A stretch of DNA of 64,000 nucleotides from Escherichia coli (GCA_021307345.1 CP089930.1:806001-870000); one strand, 5' to 3'. Shown: positions 21,078 through 30,676, numbered from the stretch's first letter. Notes: generated by a model not told the origin, from the sequence alone. Numbers and translations: made by a program.

Positions 21078-21725
21078 ATGGATGAAATCACTATGGATCC
21101 TTTGCACGCCGTTTACCTGACCGTCGGACTGTTCGTCATCACGTTTTTTAATCCAGGCGCAAATCTCTTTGTCGTGGTTCAAACCAGTCTGGCTTCTGGT
21201 CGTCGCGCGGGCGTACTCACCGGGCTTGGTGTGGCGTTGGGCGACGCCATCTATTCCGGGCTGGGATTATTTGGGATGGCAACGCTCATTACTCAGTGTG
21301 AAGAGATTTTCTCACTCATTAAAATCGTCGGCGGTGCTTATCTCTTATGGTTTGCCTGGAACAGTATGCGCCGACAATCAACACCACAGATGAGCGCGTT
21401 ACAGCAGCCCCTTAGCGCCCCCTGGTATGTATTTTTCCGCCGTGGATTAATTACCGATCTCTCGAATCCACAAACAGTTTTATTTTTTATCAGTATCTTC
21501 TCAGTGACGTTAAGCGCAGAAACGCCGACCTGGGCACGGTTTATGGCCTGGGCGGGGATTGTGCTCGCATCTATTATCTGGCGTGTATTTCTTAGTCAGG
21601 CGTTTTCTTTACCCGCCGTGCGTCGTGCATACGGGCGTATGCAGCGCGTTGCCAGTCGGGTTATTGGTGCGATTATTGGTGTCTTTGCGCTACGGCTGAT
21701 TTATGAAGGAGTGACACATCGGTGA
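21078..21725 (+). CDS. yahN: YahN, LysE/RhtB-family amino-acid exporter
   Basis: 215-residue inner-membrane protein of the LysE/RhtB efflux family, with the family's N-terminal FFNPGANLFVVVQTSLASGRRAG motif and about six hydrophobic segments. The K-12 annotation starts a few codons earlier; here one extra base in the leader puts that ATG pair out of frame, so I use MDEITMDPLHA at 21078. The substrate is unknown. It lies at the left edge of the accessory island. Confidence 0.94.
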   Translation: MDEITMDPLHAVYLTVGLFVITFFNPGANLFVVVQTSLASGRRAGVLTGLGVALGDAIYSGLGLFGMATLITQCEEIFSLIKIVGGAYLLWFAWNSMRRQSTPQMSALQQPLSAPWYVFFRRGLITDLSNPQTVLFFISIFSVTLSAETPTWARFMAWAGIVLASIIWRVFLSQAFSLPAVRRAYGRMQRVASRVIGAIIGVFALRLIYEGVTHR

Positions 21726-21757
21726 GCTGATAATTGTAACCAACCCAATTGAGAAAT

Positions 21758-21839
21758 TGGACCGCCATCGAGGCCTCGAACCCCGTACCATACAACAATC
21801 CTGGTTGTCGTCTGCTCTTCCTGATGAGCTAATGGCGGT
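21758..21839 (-). tRNA. tRNA-like sequence, atypical or degenerate
   Basis: Read on the minus strand, ACCGCCAT pairs perfectly with ATGGCGGT over 8 bp and is followed by an encoded CCA. Inside are a canonical D-arm (TAGCTCATCAGGAAGAGC) and a T-arm (CGGGGTTCGAGGCCTCG). The anticodon arm is abnormal: the best stem ACAAC/GTTGT has the 7-nt loop CAGGATT, which lacks U33, and five bases separate it from the D-stem. It may be a decayed tRNA or a tRNA-derived attachment site. It lies exactly between yahN and the Zorya island. Confidence 0.5.
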
Positions 21840-22037
21840 TTTTTGATACGAACCTTACAGCATATTTCCTGTCAGGCCCTGGTGCGATGCATAAGATACA
21901 GAAACTGCCCTACGCGAACATGACGGAATTATGATTTTTTTCATATGAATGTCAACTCATACATTCACAAAATATCTTCGTTGTTCATTAATAAAGCAAT
22001 AGCGAATCCCTGTCGATTTACTCGCCCATGGCATTCC

Positions 22038-25000
22038 CTACGCCAGGGGAGTACCCGCCAGCACCGCTTCAAAATCTGCGGCGCTCAGATCGGTTGCCCC
22101 TTTGAGCATATCTCTCGCCAATGCCCGGCGTCGGTTCAGTAATTCATCCAACGTTTCTTCAAAAGTCATTAACTGGCTATCACGCACCGTCGGATAATAG
22201 ACGTAAACATCTTTCTGCTGCCCGATACGGTAGGCCCGATCGGTCGCCTGATCTTCCTTCGCCGGATTCCAGCAACGGGTAAAGTGGATGACATGATTTG
22301 CTTTTTGGACATTGACGCCAAACCCAACCGCAATGGTGGATAAAATAATGACGTTAAAACCGGGCGTTGACTGAAATGTATCGATCAGACTCTGACGATT
22401 TTGATCGCTGCCAGATTTGGTGCTGGTATCACCATTAATAATAAAAGGCTTAAAGCCAAAATGCTGCGCAATCAGATGTTGCAGTTCTCGTTGAATATCG
22501 CGCAGTTCCGTAAAAATAATCACTTTGTCATCAGATGACTGGCGAATCATATTTAATGTCTCCAGCAACCATTTTACTTTCGGGGCATCGTTCCGTAAGC
22601 GCAAATCTGCACTGACGGAATAAGGCCATGCGCAAATAAGTTTCAGGCGATGCAGTAACCCCAGCATACCTGAGCCTCGTTGATCCAGCCCTTCGCTGAT
22701 CTCCTGTTGGTTTCGCCAGCTTGCAACCGAGTGGGTATAGAGATCCCGTTGCAATGGCAGCATATTCAACTGTTTACAGCGTTGATCTTCAATCTTATCC
22801 GGCAGGTCTTTCGCCACTTCTTCTTTGGTGCGGCGCAGCGTCTGCGGTTCTATTAATTTACGTAGCGATTCGAGGACAGCATTATCATTCTGTTGCTCAA
22901 TGGGGCGCAGATAATCTTTACCAAAATTATTTAAAGCCCCCAACAAACCTGGCTGCACGAAGTCAAATAAACACCACAGATCGACAAGGGTATTTTCGAC
23001 CGGTGTTCCGGTACATGCGACTTTAAATTGTGCCTGAATGGCTTTTGCCGATTGGGTAATTAATGCCGCCGGATTTTTAATTTTCTGCGCTTCGTCGCAC
23101 ACCATTATGGACCAGGGCTGACGAGCCAGGGAAAATTCCTGATCGCGCAACGTCTCATAAGTGGTAAGAACAATATGCGCGTCACCCACCCAGTCACTTT
23201 GCAGTAAGTTCTTAATCCCCTTACTTTTAAGCGCCTGTGGAATACTCTCTTTCGCGCATTTCTTAGCCTTAAGTTCATTACCGTAGAGTTTTAAAATCGA
23301 CACCTGCTCGCGCAGGAAGAAATTCCCAACCTCACGCTCCCAGTTATCGAGTAACGACACCGGAGCAACAATCAGCGAAGGAGGAGCATCCGGGAAACGT
23401 TCACGATGCCAGATGAGAAAAGTTAGAATCTGTAAGGTTTTACCCAGCCCCATATCGTCTGCGAGTAAACATCCCGCCGTCTCTATTGGCGACTTTAGAT
23501 ACAACTGCTGGAGCCACGCTACCCCTTTACGCTGGTGTTCACGTAGCTGAATGGACGTTTTGAGGATCATCGGCAGTTCGACTTCTGCCTGATGTGCACC
23601 GAGCAAAGAGTCCCGCCGTTGTTTAACATACAGCGCCTGCTCGATATTTTGTTCTATCAGCAGAACGGCGCGACTGACCGGCTCACTACTGACGCCATCA
23701 TTTGTTTCACCGTCGATTTTCTTTTTCCATTTATCGTGGAAAATTTCTGCTTCTTCACGGGGCAAAAGGTTGTCGTTCCAGGGCATGGCGACTTCCGGCG
23801 CATCCGTAGCTTTTGCCTCTTCCAGCCGCTCTTCCAGTTCCTGAAAATGTTGATGATTATCGAGATCCCAGCCAGAGAACATGGCCTCGCACATCTCTTG
23901 CACAAGGTTCTCCGGAAGCCATTTTTCACTTTCACTTTTGACCAGATAAGGCGAACTTATTTTTTCAAATTCACCGATCCCGATAACCCGGTCGCTGTAT
24001 TTGTTCAGATCGAGGACGTGGGTAAAATTCATTCCCGCCGCCTGGTGCTGCCAGTTTTCAAGCAACGCCTGATAACCTTGCAGTTCTTCCTGGCTGAATC
24101 TGGAAAGCTCCAGATCGTAACCCTGCCAGACTCCGGCGGGCAGTTGTGCCGCTAACTTTTGCTCCAGTTCAGAGAGCAACGCCGCCAGTTCACCTGGACG
24201 TTTAAAGATATAGGTTTCATCCGCCACAGATTGCTCAGTTCTGGGGCTGAGAAGAAGCGTTACCGCCGCAATTTGCCTGTTTTCATCAATCTGCGGCTCC
24301 AGACGGAAATCATAAAAGTAGATCCCGGCGTCCTGCAAATTCTGCTCATAAACGTCAGGATCAAGCACCAGGCTCGCCTCTTCACCAATCCAGGTGTAGG
24401 GGTTGCGAACAAATGAGAGCGCATCATCCCCCGCCACGCGACGCCCCGTAATAGCGTGCACGGAGGTCAGGACGTCTTTGACTTCAGGAGAAAGAATGAC
24501 ATGGTTTAAGACACCATCGTCCCCTAAAACACGGTAACGATCCTGCACCTGTTGCGTGCGGTCAAAACTCTGTAACCAGTTGGCAGGCTGCTCATCAAAA
24601 ACAGGTTCAATTTCCAGCACCGGAGTATCCACCACCAGCGATTTTCGCAGTTTTAACTGCAACGATTCCGGCCTGATGACGATCGTTTTCGCGAGATAGT
24701 CATCCAGTTTTGCCCCTGCTTTTTTGGCCTGCCGCCGTATTTTGGCCCAACGGGTTTGGTTGACCGTTTCGCCCGGCGTCTGTCGCTGCTGCAACCTGAG
24801 TTGCTGTAGTGCGTCCAGAAGTTGCCAGTTCTCTTCACTTAACACAAAGGTGCCTTCCGCAGAGGAAAAGCTGGCGCCTGTGCAAGTTATCTCAACAGGG
24901 CGATAGTCATCAGGTAGGGTCCATTTATCAATGAAAACGCGAAAAGTGTCATCGCTAATGCTTCCTGTTGCAGCAAGATGAGCCGTCAGATTGCGCTGTG

Positions 25001-25277
25001 AAGGGAAAGCAAAAATCGCCAGACTGCTGGCATAGTCGTCATTTTTCCGGATGCGGTAAAAATCATCCCAGCTAAGAAACCAGCAATCAGACCAGTGTGA
25101 AACATAATCTTCCTCATGAAGCTGTTCCAGGCATGAGGCGACAGGCCAGTTATCTTCGCTATCGGCAAGACTAAAGGGGAAAGCAAAACCCTCTTCTTTC
25201 ATTACATACACCGGCGCAAATGAAGCAGGTAGTGAAGTATTCTCTTTAATAAATTTACCCAACAATTTTTTGAACAC
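22038..25277 (-). CDS. zorD: ZorD, SNF2-family helicase of type I Zorya
   Basis: 1079-residue protein. The N-terminal ~560 residues are a ZorD-specific region; a Swi2/Snf2 ATPase follows with Walker A DDMGLGKT at 607-614 and Walker B DEAQ at 728-731, then a C-terminal helicase lobe ending in the QATDRAYRIGQ motif VI. ZorD is the effector ATPase/nuclease component that acts on invading phage DNA in Zorya. The start is GTG at 25277, overlapping the zorC TAG stop by one base (TAGTG). Last gene of zorABCD. All core helicase motifs look intact. Confidence 0.93.
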   Translation of the reverse strand: MFKKLLGKFIKENTSLPASFAPVYVMKEEGFAFPFSLADSEDNWPVASCLEQLHEEDYVSHWSDCWFLSWDDFYRIRKNDDYASSLAIFAFPSQRNLTAHLAATGSISDDTFRVFIDKWTLPDDYRPVEITCTGASFSSAEGTFVLSEENWQLLDALQQLRLQQRQTPGETVNQTRWAKIRRQAKKAGAKLDDYLAKTIVIRPESLQLKLRKSLVVDTPVLEIEPVFDEQPANWLQSFDRTQQVQDRYRVLGDDGVLNHVILSPEVKDVLTSVHAITGRRVAGDDALSFVRNPYTWIGEEASLVLDPDVYEQNLQDAGIYFYDFRLEPQIDENRQIAAVTLLLSPRTEQSVADETYIFKRPGELAALLSELEQKLAAQLPAGVWQGYDLELSRFSQEELQGYQALLENWQHQAAGMNFTHVLDLNKYSDRVIGIGEFEKISSPYLVKSESEKWLPENLVQEMCEAMFSGWDLDNHQHFQELEERLEEAKATDAPEVAMPWNDNLLPREEAEIFHDKWKKKIDGETNDGVSSEPVSRAVLLIEQNIEQALYVKQRRDSLLGAHQAEVELPMILKTSIQLREHQRKGVAWLQQLYLKSPIETAGCLLADDMGLGKTLQILTFLIWHRERFPDAPPSLIVAPVSLLDNWEREVGNFFLREQVSILKLYGNELKAKKCAKESIPQALKSKGIKNLLQSDWVGDAHIVLTTYETLRDQEFSLARQPWSIMVCDEAQKIKNPAALITQSAKAIQAQFKVACTGTPVENTLVDLWCLFDFVQPGLLGALNNFGKDYLRPIEQQNDNAVLESLRKLIEPQTLRRTKEEVAKDLPDKIEDQRCKQLNMLPLQRDLYTHSVASWRNQQEISEGLDQRGSGMLGLLHRLKLICAWPYSVSADLRLRNDAPKVKWLLETLNMIRQSSDDKVIIFTELRDIQRELQHLIAQHFGFKPFIINGDTSTKSGSDQNRQSLIDTFQSTPGFNVIILSTIAVGFGVNVQKANHVIHFTRCWNPAKEDQATDRAYRIGQQKDVYVYYPTVRDSQLMTFEETLDELLNRRRALARDMLKGATDLSAADFEAVLAGTPLA

Positions 25278-27064
25278 TATTTGCTCCAGTAAGTAAATTT
25301 ACCCAGCACAGGTTTAAACCCAAGGCTGAGTAATTTTTGCGCCGCTTCATGGTCTGGTTCATTGAACTGAATATGGATTGCGCCCCCCAGCCCTCGTTTA
25401 TCCATCACTTTGCAATCGACCGAACGAATAATCTCCCGGATTTGTTGTTCTCGGTCGGGGAGATCTTTTTTGGCTTTTAACGAGGAGGCGATGATTTTGA
25501 TTTGCTCTTCCCGGTCTGACTTTGCATCACTGACTTCATGTTCAGATAACGATGCAGGTTCAGGCCGACTCACGGTCTTTGAGGCATTGAAGCGAGAGAT
25601 ATCCAAAGTGACAGAGGACTGATTTAAATCTTCCGCAACGTAATCAATACCCAGCTTACGAAGTTCTTCGTCATATCGGCTCATCCACCCCTCAATTCGG
25701 TTGAGTGAGTAGAGAAATACCGGCGACAAATGCGGTAAACGCAACCGGACTTTACGGCGGTTATTCCGCTTATCTTTCAGATCATAATCAATATCAAGAA
25801 TGCCGGTTTCCGGATTAAAGGGCGCATTCCCCATATGGTAGGCATACATCGCCCCCACTTTCGAAAATTCGACAAACAGATAATCACCAATGCGCATAAT
25901 CATGGCATTGTTATCGCGTGAACCAGAACCTTGCAGACGGCTTAATCGCCCTGCGTTTTTCGCCCTGAATTCAACATAATCGGCATCTTTGGATCGCAGC
26001 GCATCTTCGCCCAGCACAATGCGCGTATAGCTCATTTGGTTGGCAAAACGTAGCCAGTAGAACAGGCGCGCATGGTCAACATCCCGATTGCCTTTCAGCA
26101 ATTCAAAGAACAGTTTCAGGTCGTCTTTGGCGAACCATCCTTGCACCATCAGTAATACCGGATTTTCAACGTGAACCTGCCAGCTTTTATTACGGCTGGT
26201 TAACTGCGGATTTCCCCAATATTCCAGGGCCAATTGCTTGAGTTCGAAATGCGTTTGATGTTTAAAAGCCGACTGATAATAACGGGTCAGAGTGGCTGCC
26301 AGAATATTATCTTTAAACCGCGTAAGCTGGCGGCTTAAGGCGATAAGAGAATGAATTTTCTGCTGAAAAGCATCGTCAGTCAGGCAAAAAATCTCATTGA
26401 CCAGGTGGTTAACAATTTTGCGCCATAACCAGCTGGTTTGCGGAATTTGCGCGACTTTCTCCAGCACCGAAATATCCGTGATTTCTCCACGCCCAAGCTG
26501 TTGTCCGAGAAGAAAACCTGCATTATCGGTAAAAATATCGCTATAGGTGTCAATGACCGACATCCAAGACATCTGACGCGGCGCACTCTCTTTTAGCTGT
26601 TGAAACCCACGAGCAATCTGCGTGCGTAGCTGAAGCCACTGCGGATTCTTTTCCGGTGTATCGCTGGAATGACCAAAGTAGCTGGTACATAGCGCCAGCC
26701 ATTCGCGGCGTGTTAACCGCTGCTGCGCAATTTTTTGTTCAATTTCAGCGATAATCCTCGCGAAGTTTGTTGCATCATCAATCAATGCAATTTCAAACAG
26801 ATCGCCTTCTGCCACGTCATTAAGGCCAAAAAAAATCATCTTCCACTCGAAGGGCTTTGGCGTATCCCCCGCACGCAGCCGGGCAATGGCCTGTCGGCGT
26901 TTCTCCAGAGGGGGAACCATCTGCACCGCGCGAGCATCTACCTTCCTCTCAAGTTGCGCGATAACGCGCTGAAGATAGTGAAAAGCATGACTTACCGTCG
27001 GCTGCACGTTCTGCTCCCGATAGGGCAGCAAACGGGTTTTCAGTTTTTCAATAGCAGAAGTCAT
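25277..27064 (-). CDS. zorC: ZorC, EH-signature protein of type I Zorya
   Basis: 595-residue protein with no membrane segment. It occupies the zorC position, and the pair ZorC plus ZorD defines Zorya type I (type II has ZorE instead). The family is characterised by an EH_Signature domain, here probably in the middle to C-terminal part. The extreme C-terminus (VMDKRGLGGAIHIQFNEPDHEAAQKLLSLGFKP, residues ~555-590) resembles an RNA/DNA-binding small fold. Overlaps zorB by 4 bp (ATGA), so translation is coupled. In Zorya models ZorC links the membrane motor to the DNA-acting step. Confidence 0.88.
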   Translation of the reverse strand: MTSAIEKLKTRLLPYREQNVQPTVSHAFHYLQRVIAQLERKVDARAVQMVPPLEKRRQAIARLRAGDTPKPFEWKMIFFGLNDVAEGDLFEIALIDDATNFARIIAEIEQKIAQQRLTRREWLALCTSYFGHSSDTPEKNPQWLQLRTQIARGFQQLKESAPRQMSWMSVIDTYSDIFTDNAGFLLGQQLGRGEITDISVLEKVAQIPQTSWLWRKIVNHLVNEIFCLTDDAFQQKIHSLIALSRQLTRFKDNILAATLTRYYQSAFKHQTHFELKQLALEYWGNPQLTSRNKSWQVHVENPVLLMVQGWFAKDDLKLFFELLKGNRDVDHARLFYWLRFANQMSYTRIVLGEDALRSKDADYVEFRAKNAGRLSRLQGSGSRDNNAMIMRIGDYLFVEFSKVGAMYAYHMGNAPFNPETGILDIDYDLKDKRNNRRKVRLRLPHLSPVFLYSLNRIEGWMSRYDEELRKLGIDYVAEDLNQSSVTLDISRFNASKTVSRPEPASLSEHEVSDAKSDREEQIKIIASSLKAKKDLPDREQQIREIIRSVDCKVMDKRGLGGAIHIQFNEPDHEAAQKLLSLGFKPVLGKFTYWSK

Positions 27065-27798
27065 TGCATGGCTCCCAACTGACAGGTTTCCTGACTAATG
27101 CCAGGAACAACATCCATGCTTTCGTCGCGCTTTTTGTCTTTCAGGCCAAAGAATTGCATCCGCAGTTCTACGCGACGGCTGGCTTCTTTGCTCTCTTTCG
27201 CATTGTTGAACGAAACCCCGCCCGCCAGAAATAATTTACGGATCTGGACCTGTTGTTCCGGGGTTATTTTTTGCTGTAGCGCGCTTCTGCTATCCAGCAA
27301 ACTGCACATCACCCATTCCGAGCGTTGCAACGAAAGGTGCAGGTTATAGAGATAAGAACCGTCAGTATCCGTAAAACCTTCTATAACAATTTGCTTAAAC
27401 CATTTTTTGCCTTCATCGCTATTTGCCGCCTCCAGCACTAACGGCACCACATCCTGTAGCGCCTGTAATCCTTCGGCGTTAAGCGCAAAGCGATTGTGCT
27501 CAAAACGCCCTGCTTCACCAAAGCTGATACGGTTGTCATGGCAGTCAACCTGAATCGTCTTATTGAGATTCTTTGCCTGAAGCTCAAGTTTTTCACACAG
27601 GCGAGCGATATCATGCCCGCGCGATTTCTCCCCCGCCTCCGCCTGCTGGATCCGCTGCGTAACAGAGCTAAGTGACGCCACCATCACCACCAGAAACAGC
27701 ACCATCATGGCGGTCATCAGGTCTGCATAGGAGATCCAGAAGGGTTTTTCCGCTTCATCGCTGCGCCGTTGCCTGCCATTAAATACCCGGTTAAACAT
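27061..27798 (-). CDS. zorB: ZorB, OmpA/MotB-like stator protein of Zorya
   Basis: 245 residues. A single N-terminal membrane segment (about 21-43) holds Asp26 in WISYADLMTAMMVLF, equivalent to the proton-binding Asp of MotB. The C-terminal OmpA-like peptidoglycan-binding domain has VIEGFTDTDGSYLYNLHLSLQRSEWV. With ZorA it forms a proton-driven, peptidoglycan-anchored inner-membrane motor. It starts 11 bp after the zorA stop codon and overlaps zorC by 4 bp. Confidence 0.95.
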   Translation of the reverse strand: MFNRVFNGRQRRSDEAEKPFWISYADLMTAMMVLFLVVMVASLSSVTQRIQQAEAGEKSRGHDIARLCEKLELQAKNLNKTIQVDCHDNRISFGEAGRFEHNRFALNAEGLQALQDVVPLVLEAANSDEGKKWFKQIVIEGFTDTDGSYLYNLHLSLQRSEWVMCSLLDSRSALQQKITPEQQVQIRKLFLAGGVSFNNAKESKEASRRVELRMQFFGLKDKKRDESMDVVPGISQETCQLGAMQ

Positions 27799-27809
27799 CA
27801 GCCTGTTCC

Positions 27810-30365
27810 TTACGCGCGACGATGACGGAGTACTGTTTCCAGCGTATCCACGCTTTCACCGATAATCTCAACCGAAGAACTTAAGGCTCCCGCCGCTTTC
27901 GTCAGTTGCGTATCCATCTCTTGCAGTGAACGATTCAGGCCGTTTTCCACTCCGGTCGTAAAGGATTCAAAACTGGTTCCCATTACCTCGGCAATGTTAT
28001 GCAGGAACTCCTGAGCCTCACGGTTATATTGTTGCAGGCGTTCAGAGTACGCTTTCAGATCGTCAACAAAACGGCTGCGCGATGTTTGTTCATCATGGCT
28101 ACGGTTAATCAGCGTTTCGAGTGCCGTTATGGCATTCGCCACGACTTCACGGGTATTACGATAATCAGCAATCAATGCACCCAACTCCGCGCTGGCACTG
28201 GAAAGCGTGCGTCCTGCCTGTTGCGTGCCATTGAGCACCTCAGCGGTCAACTGATTAGCCTCAGCAACACGATCGCCCGCAGCCTCAAAGCGGTCGGCAG
28301 CCACGCGCATTTTATCGGCTCCTGTTTGTATCTCTTCCAGATGGCGCGTGGTGTTTTGCGCCATCCGTTGCAGCAGATCGCCTGAAGCAGATTGCTGTTC
28401 ACGCAGCATCTGCATCAGCGACTCAACCTGACTTTCAAGCTGACCAATGATTCGCTGCGCTTCCTGTTGTAACGCACTCTGCGCAGATTGCTGTTGCTGA
28501 CTGAGCGACTTCTGACCTTCTTCCAGTTGCCCAAACAGGTTGCCAAGTTGGCTACCCAGGTGATCGATACCGCTGGTCATTTTCTCTCGCAGGGCATCCT
28601 GACCGGAATGCATGGTTTGCTGTAACGACGTCATAAACTGTTGCTGTTGCTCAGCCGCCGCCTGCTCACGCGCTTCGCTACGTGCCAGAAGCTGCTGAGT
28701 TTCTTCATGCAGCACGCGTTGCCCCTGTTCCTGAGTCTGGCTCATCTGTTTTTGCCCGGACTCCAGTTGGCTGAATACACCCGCCAGGTTTTGCGTCAGC
28801 GTTTCGATACCTTTGCTCATATTGCCCATCAGCAGATTTTGCGCCTGGTTTTGCTGCTGATTAAGTTGCTGCTGACCATTTTCCAGTTGTGCAAAGAGCG
28901 TCGCCATATGGCTGCCAAGCGTATCCACGGAAGCTGCCATTTTCTCCATGGTTTCATTTTGCCCTTGCTGAACACTGGACTGGATAGCCTCAATAAACGC
29001 GCGCATCTGTTCCGCCATCGCTTTTTCACGCGCTTCGCTGTCGGCAAAGATTTTTTCCAGTTTTTGCGCCATCCGTTCGCCCGCGCCCTCACCTTCTGCG
29101 CCAATACGGGCAACGGATTCCTGCAAGCTGCGCAGCATCTCATTCATCCCTGCCTGCATCTCCTGCTGACCGCTTTTCATTTCGCTTAACAGTTGAGAGA
29201 TCAGTTGCGCGCTGCCCTGACGTGAGTCATCCCCGGCCTGACGCATATCCTGCAACAACGTTGAGAAGCCGCTTTGCATAGACTGAATGGCTTCCACAGA
29301 ACGCCCCATCATCTCCTGCATGGTGGTGAATTGCTGACCAAAGGTGTTATCCATTTTGCTCATAAAGGCGGTCAGGACGTTCTCCAGCATCGACTGCACA
29401 CGATGGCTCTGATCGCCGGAGGCGGTTTGCACCACACCAGCAATTTTATCCAGCGGATTTTTCAGACTGGTTTCGATAGCACCACTGACCTGTTCAGCAA
29501 ACTGTTGGCCTGACTCGCGGTATGTTGTTGATAATGTCTCTGCCAGCTTTTGATTTTCCCGCACCTGGCTATCCACCAGGTTTTGCAGCATTTCGCGCAG
29601 GTCAGTGACCAGACCATCCTTAAGTTGCCGCGCATGGGTGGTGTTTTCTTTAGTACTGGAAAGAAGTTGCGAAAGGTAATCTTCACCGACGCCGCCCTCA
29701 AAAAGCTGGTCAATGCTGGCGGTAAGAAGTTCAAGGTTTTTATAACATTGCGCCAGTCGCCATTTTTCAAACATGGTGACCAGAATGGAAAACGTAATAG
29801 CAAACGCCGAACCTAAAAACGCATACAGAACGTCGCGTAAAAGGTTAGCGACGCTGGCGCTGACCTGCTCTGGCGTGCTGGGGTCAAAATGGTGCAAACC
29901 AATCATCAGCCCCGAAAAGGTGCCGATGATCCCAATTCCGGTCAGGATGCCAGGGAGATGTTTAAACGCTTCCGTATAGAGAGGAATTTCGACTAATAAC
30001 GGTTCCGTAAACCATGCTGACGACGGAGCCGTTGAACGGATGGCGCTAATTTTTTTTTGCCCGCTGTTTTCGTCAAACTCAAACTGGCGATGTAGAGACT
30101 CTTTAAATTCGCTCCAGGGATGCGCAAAAAATTTATCAGAGAATAACGCGTCTAATTTTTCGAGTTGTTGTGCCGGTTTTTCATTGCCAAGTTGCCGAAT
30201 TGCTTTCGCTTTTTGTTTAAAGCGCGCTGAAACCCTAAATGAAGGAATAGCGTAACGGACAATGAAACCCAACAACAAAACCCCAACCACAATAGCGACA
30301 TAAATCGGCACATTTTCTGGATTAACAGAGGTTAACGTGTCGAGGAACGAAGTCAGCGAAAACAT
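27810..30365 (-). CDS. zorA: ZorA, MotA/ExbB-like motor protein with an extra-long tail
   Basis: 851 residues. Membrane segments near 20-42, 135-160 and 180-200 with the MotA/TolQ/ExbB core (LPGILTGIGIIGTFSGLMIG; LLRDVLYAFLGSAFAITF). From about 205 to the end it is an almost continuous Gln/Glu/Ala-rich helical tail projecting into the cytoplasm. The tail contains an internal repeat: residues 441-512 (ADSEAREKAMAEQ..., VDTLGSHMATLFAQLENGQ) align with 561-632 (ARSEAREQAAAEQ..., IDHLGSQLGNLFGQLEEGQ) at an offset of exactly 120, and a third LFxQLExGQ-like unit sits at 520-551. Reference E. coli ZorA is, as I recall, about 730 residues, so the excess is close to one 120-residue unit. First gene of zorABCD. 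Confidence 0.94.
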   Translation of the reverse strand: MFSLTSFLDTLTSVNPENVPIYVAIVVGVLLLGFIVRYAIPSFRVSARFKQKAKAIRQLGNEKPAQQLEKLDALFSDKFFAHPWSEFKESLHRQFEFDENSGQKKISAIRSTAPSSAWFTEPLLVEIPLYTEAFKHLPGILTGIGIIGTFSGLMIGLHHFDPSTPEQVSASVANLLRDVLYAFLGSAFAITFSILVTMFEKWRLAQCYKNLELLTASIDQLFEGGVGEDYLSQLLSSTKENTTHARQLKDGLVTDLREMLQNLVDSQVRENQKLAETLSTTYRESGQQFAEQVSGAIETSLKNPLDKIAGVVQTASGDQSHRVQSMLENVLTAFMSKMDNTFGQQFTTMQEMMGRSVEAIQSMQSGFSTLLQDMRQAGDDSRQGSAQLISQLLSEMKSGQQEMQAGMNEMLRSLQESVARIGAEGEGAGERMAQKLEKIFADSEAREKAMAEQMRAFIEAIQSSVQQGQNETMEKMAASVDTLGSHMATLFAQLENGQQQLNQQQNQAQNLLMGNMSKGIETLTQNLAGVFSQLESGQKQMSQTQEQGQRVLHEETQQLLARSEAREQAAAEQQQQFMTSLQQTMHSGQDALREKMTSGIDHLGSQLGNLFGQLEEGQKSLSQQQQSAQSALQQEAQRIIGQLESQVESLMQMLREQQSASGDLLQRMAQNTTRHLEEIQTGADKMRVAADRFEAAGDRVAEANQLTAEVLNGTQQAGRTLSSASAELGALIADYRNTREVVANAITALETLINRSHDEQTSRSRFVDDLKAYSERLQQYNREAQEFLHNIAEVMGTSFESFTTGVENGLNRSLQEMDTQLTKAAGALSSSVEIIGESVDTLETVLRHRRA

Positions 30366-30676
30366 CTAAATACCTTGAGTGAAGGAAAAGAAATTTGCAG
30401 GGCAGAACATCACCAGCAAGGAAAAAAATCGCCCGCTCATTATAGGAAAAGTCTCGATTTTTACATCAATAAAACGTTATATATCTCACAAAAACATTGA
30501 TCACACGCATATGTAAGAAATTTAAATCGCTTGGTGAAAATAATTCACAGAATTTATGCTTTATGACACAAAAATTGGGGATTTTATTTTTTTCGCCGCC
30601 AGACTTACGTATGAAACTTTTTCGTAGGGCGCGCTGCTTCTAATAACGTCCAGTCACTATTCAACGAGACAATTAA
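30366..30676. promoter_or_regulatory. Divergent promoter region between zorA and the YaaW-like gene
   Basis: About 310 bp separate the divergent zorA and 621-aa protein starts. It is AT-rich with several A/T runs. I see no convincing operator or small ORF, but it must hold both promoters, so shared control of the Zorya operon and the divergent gene is possible. Confidence 0.6.

Noticed and set aside
25277-27064. Zorya type II assignment
   Set aside because: Type II carries a single HNH-type ZorE after ZorB. Here a ZorC-position protein and an SNF2 ZorD are present, so type I.
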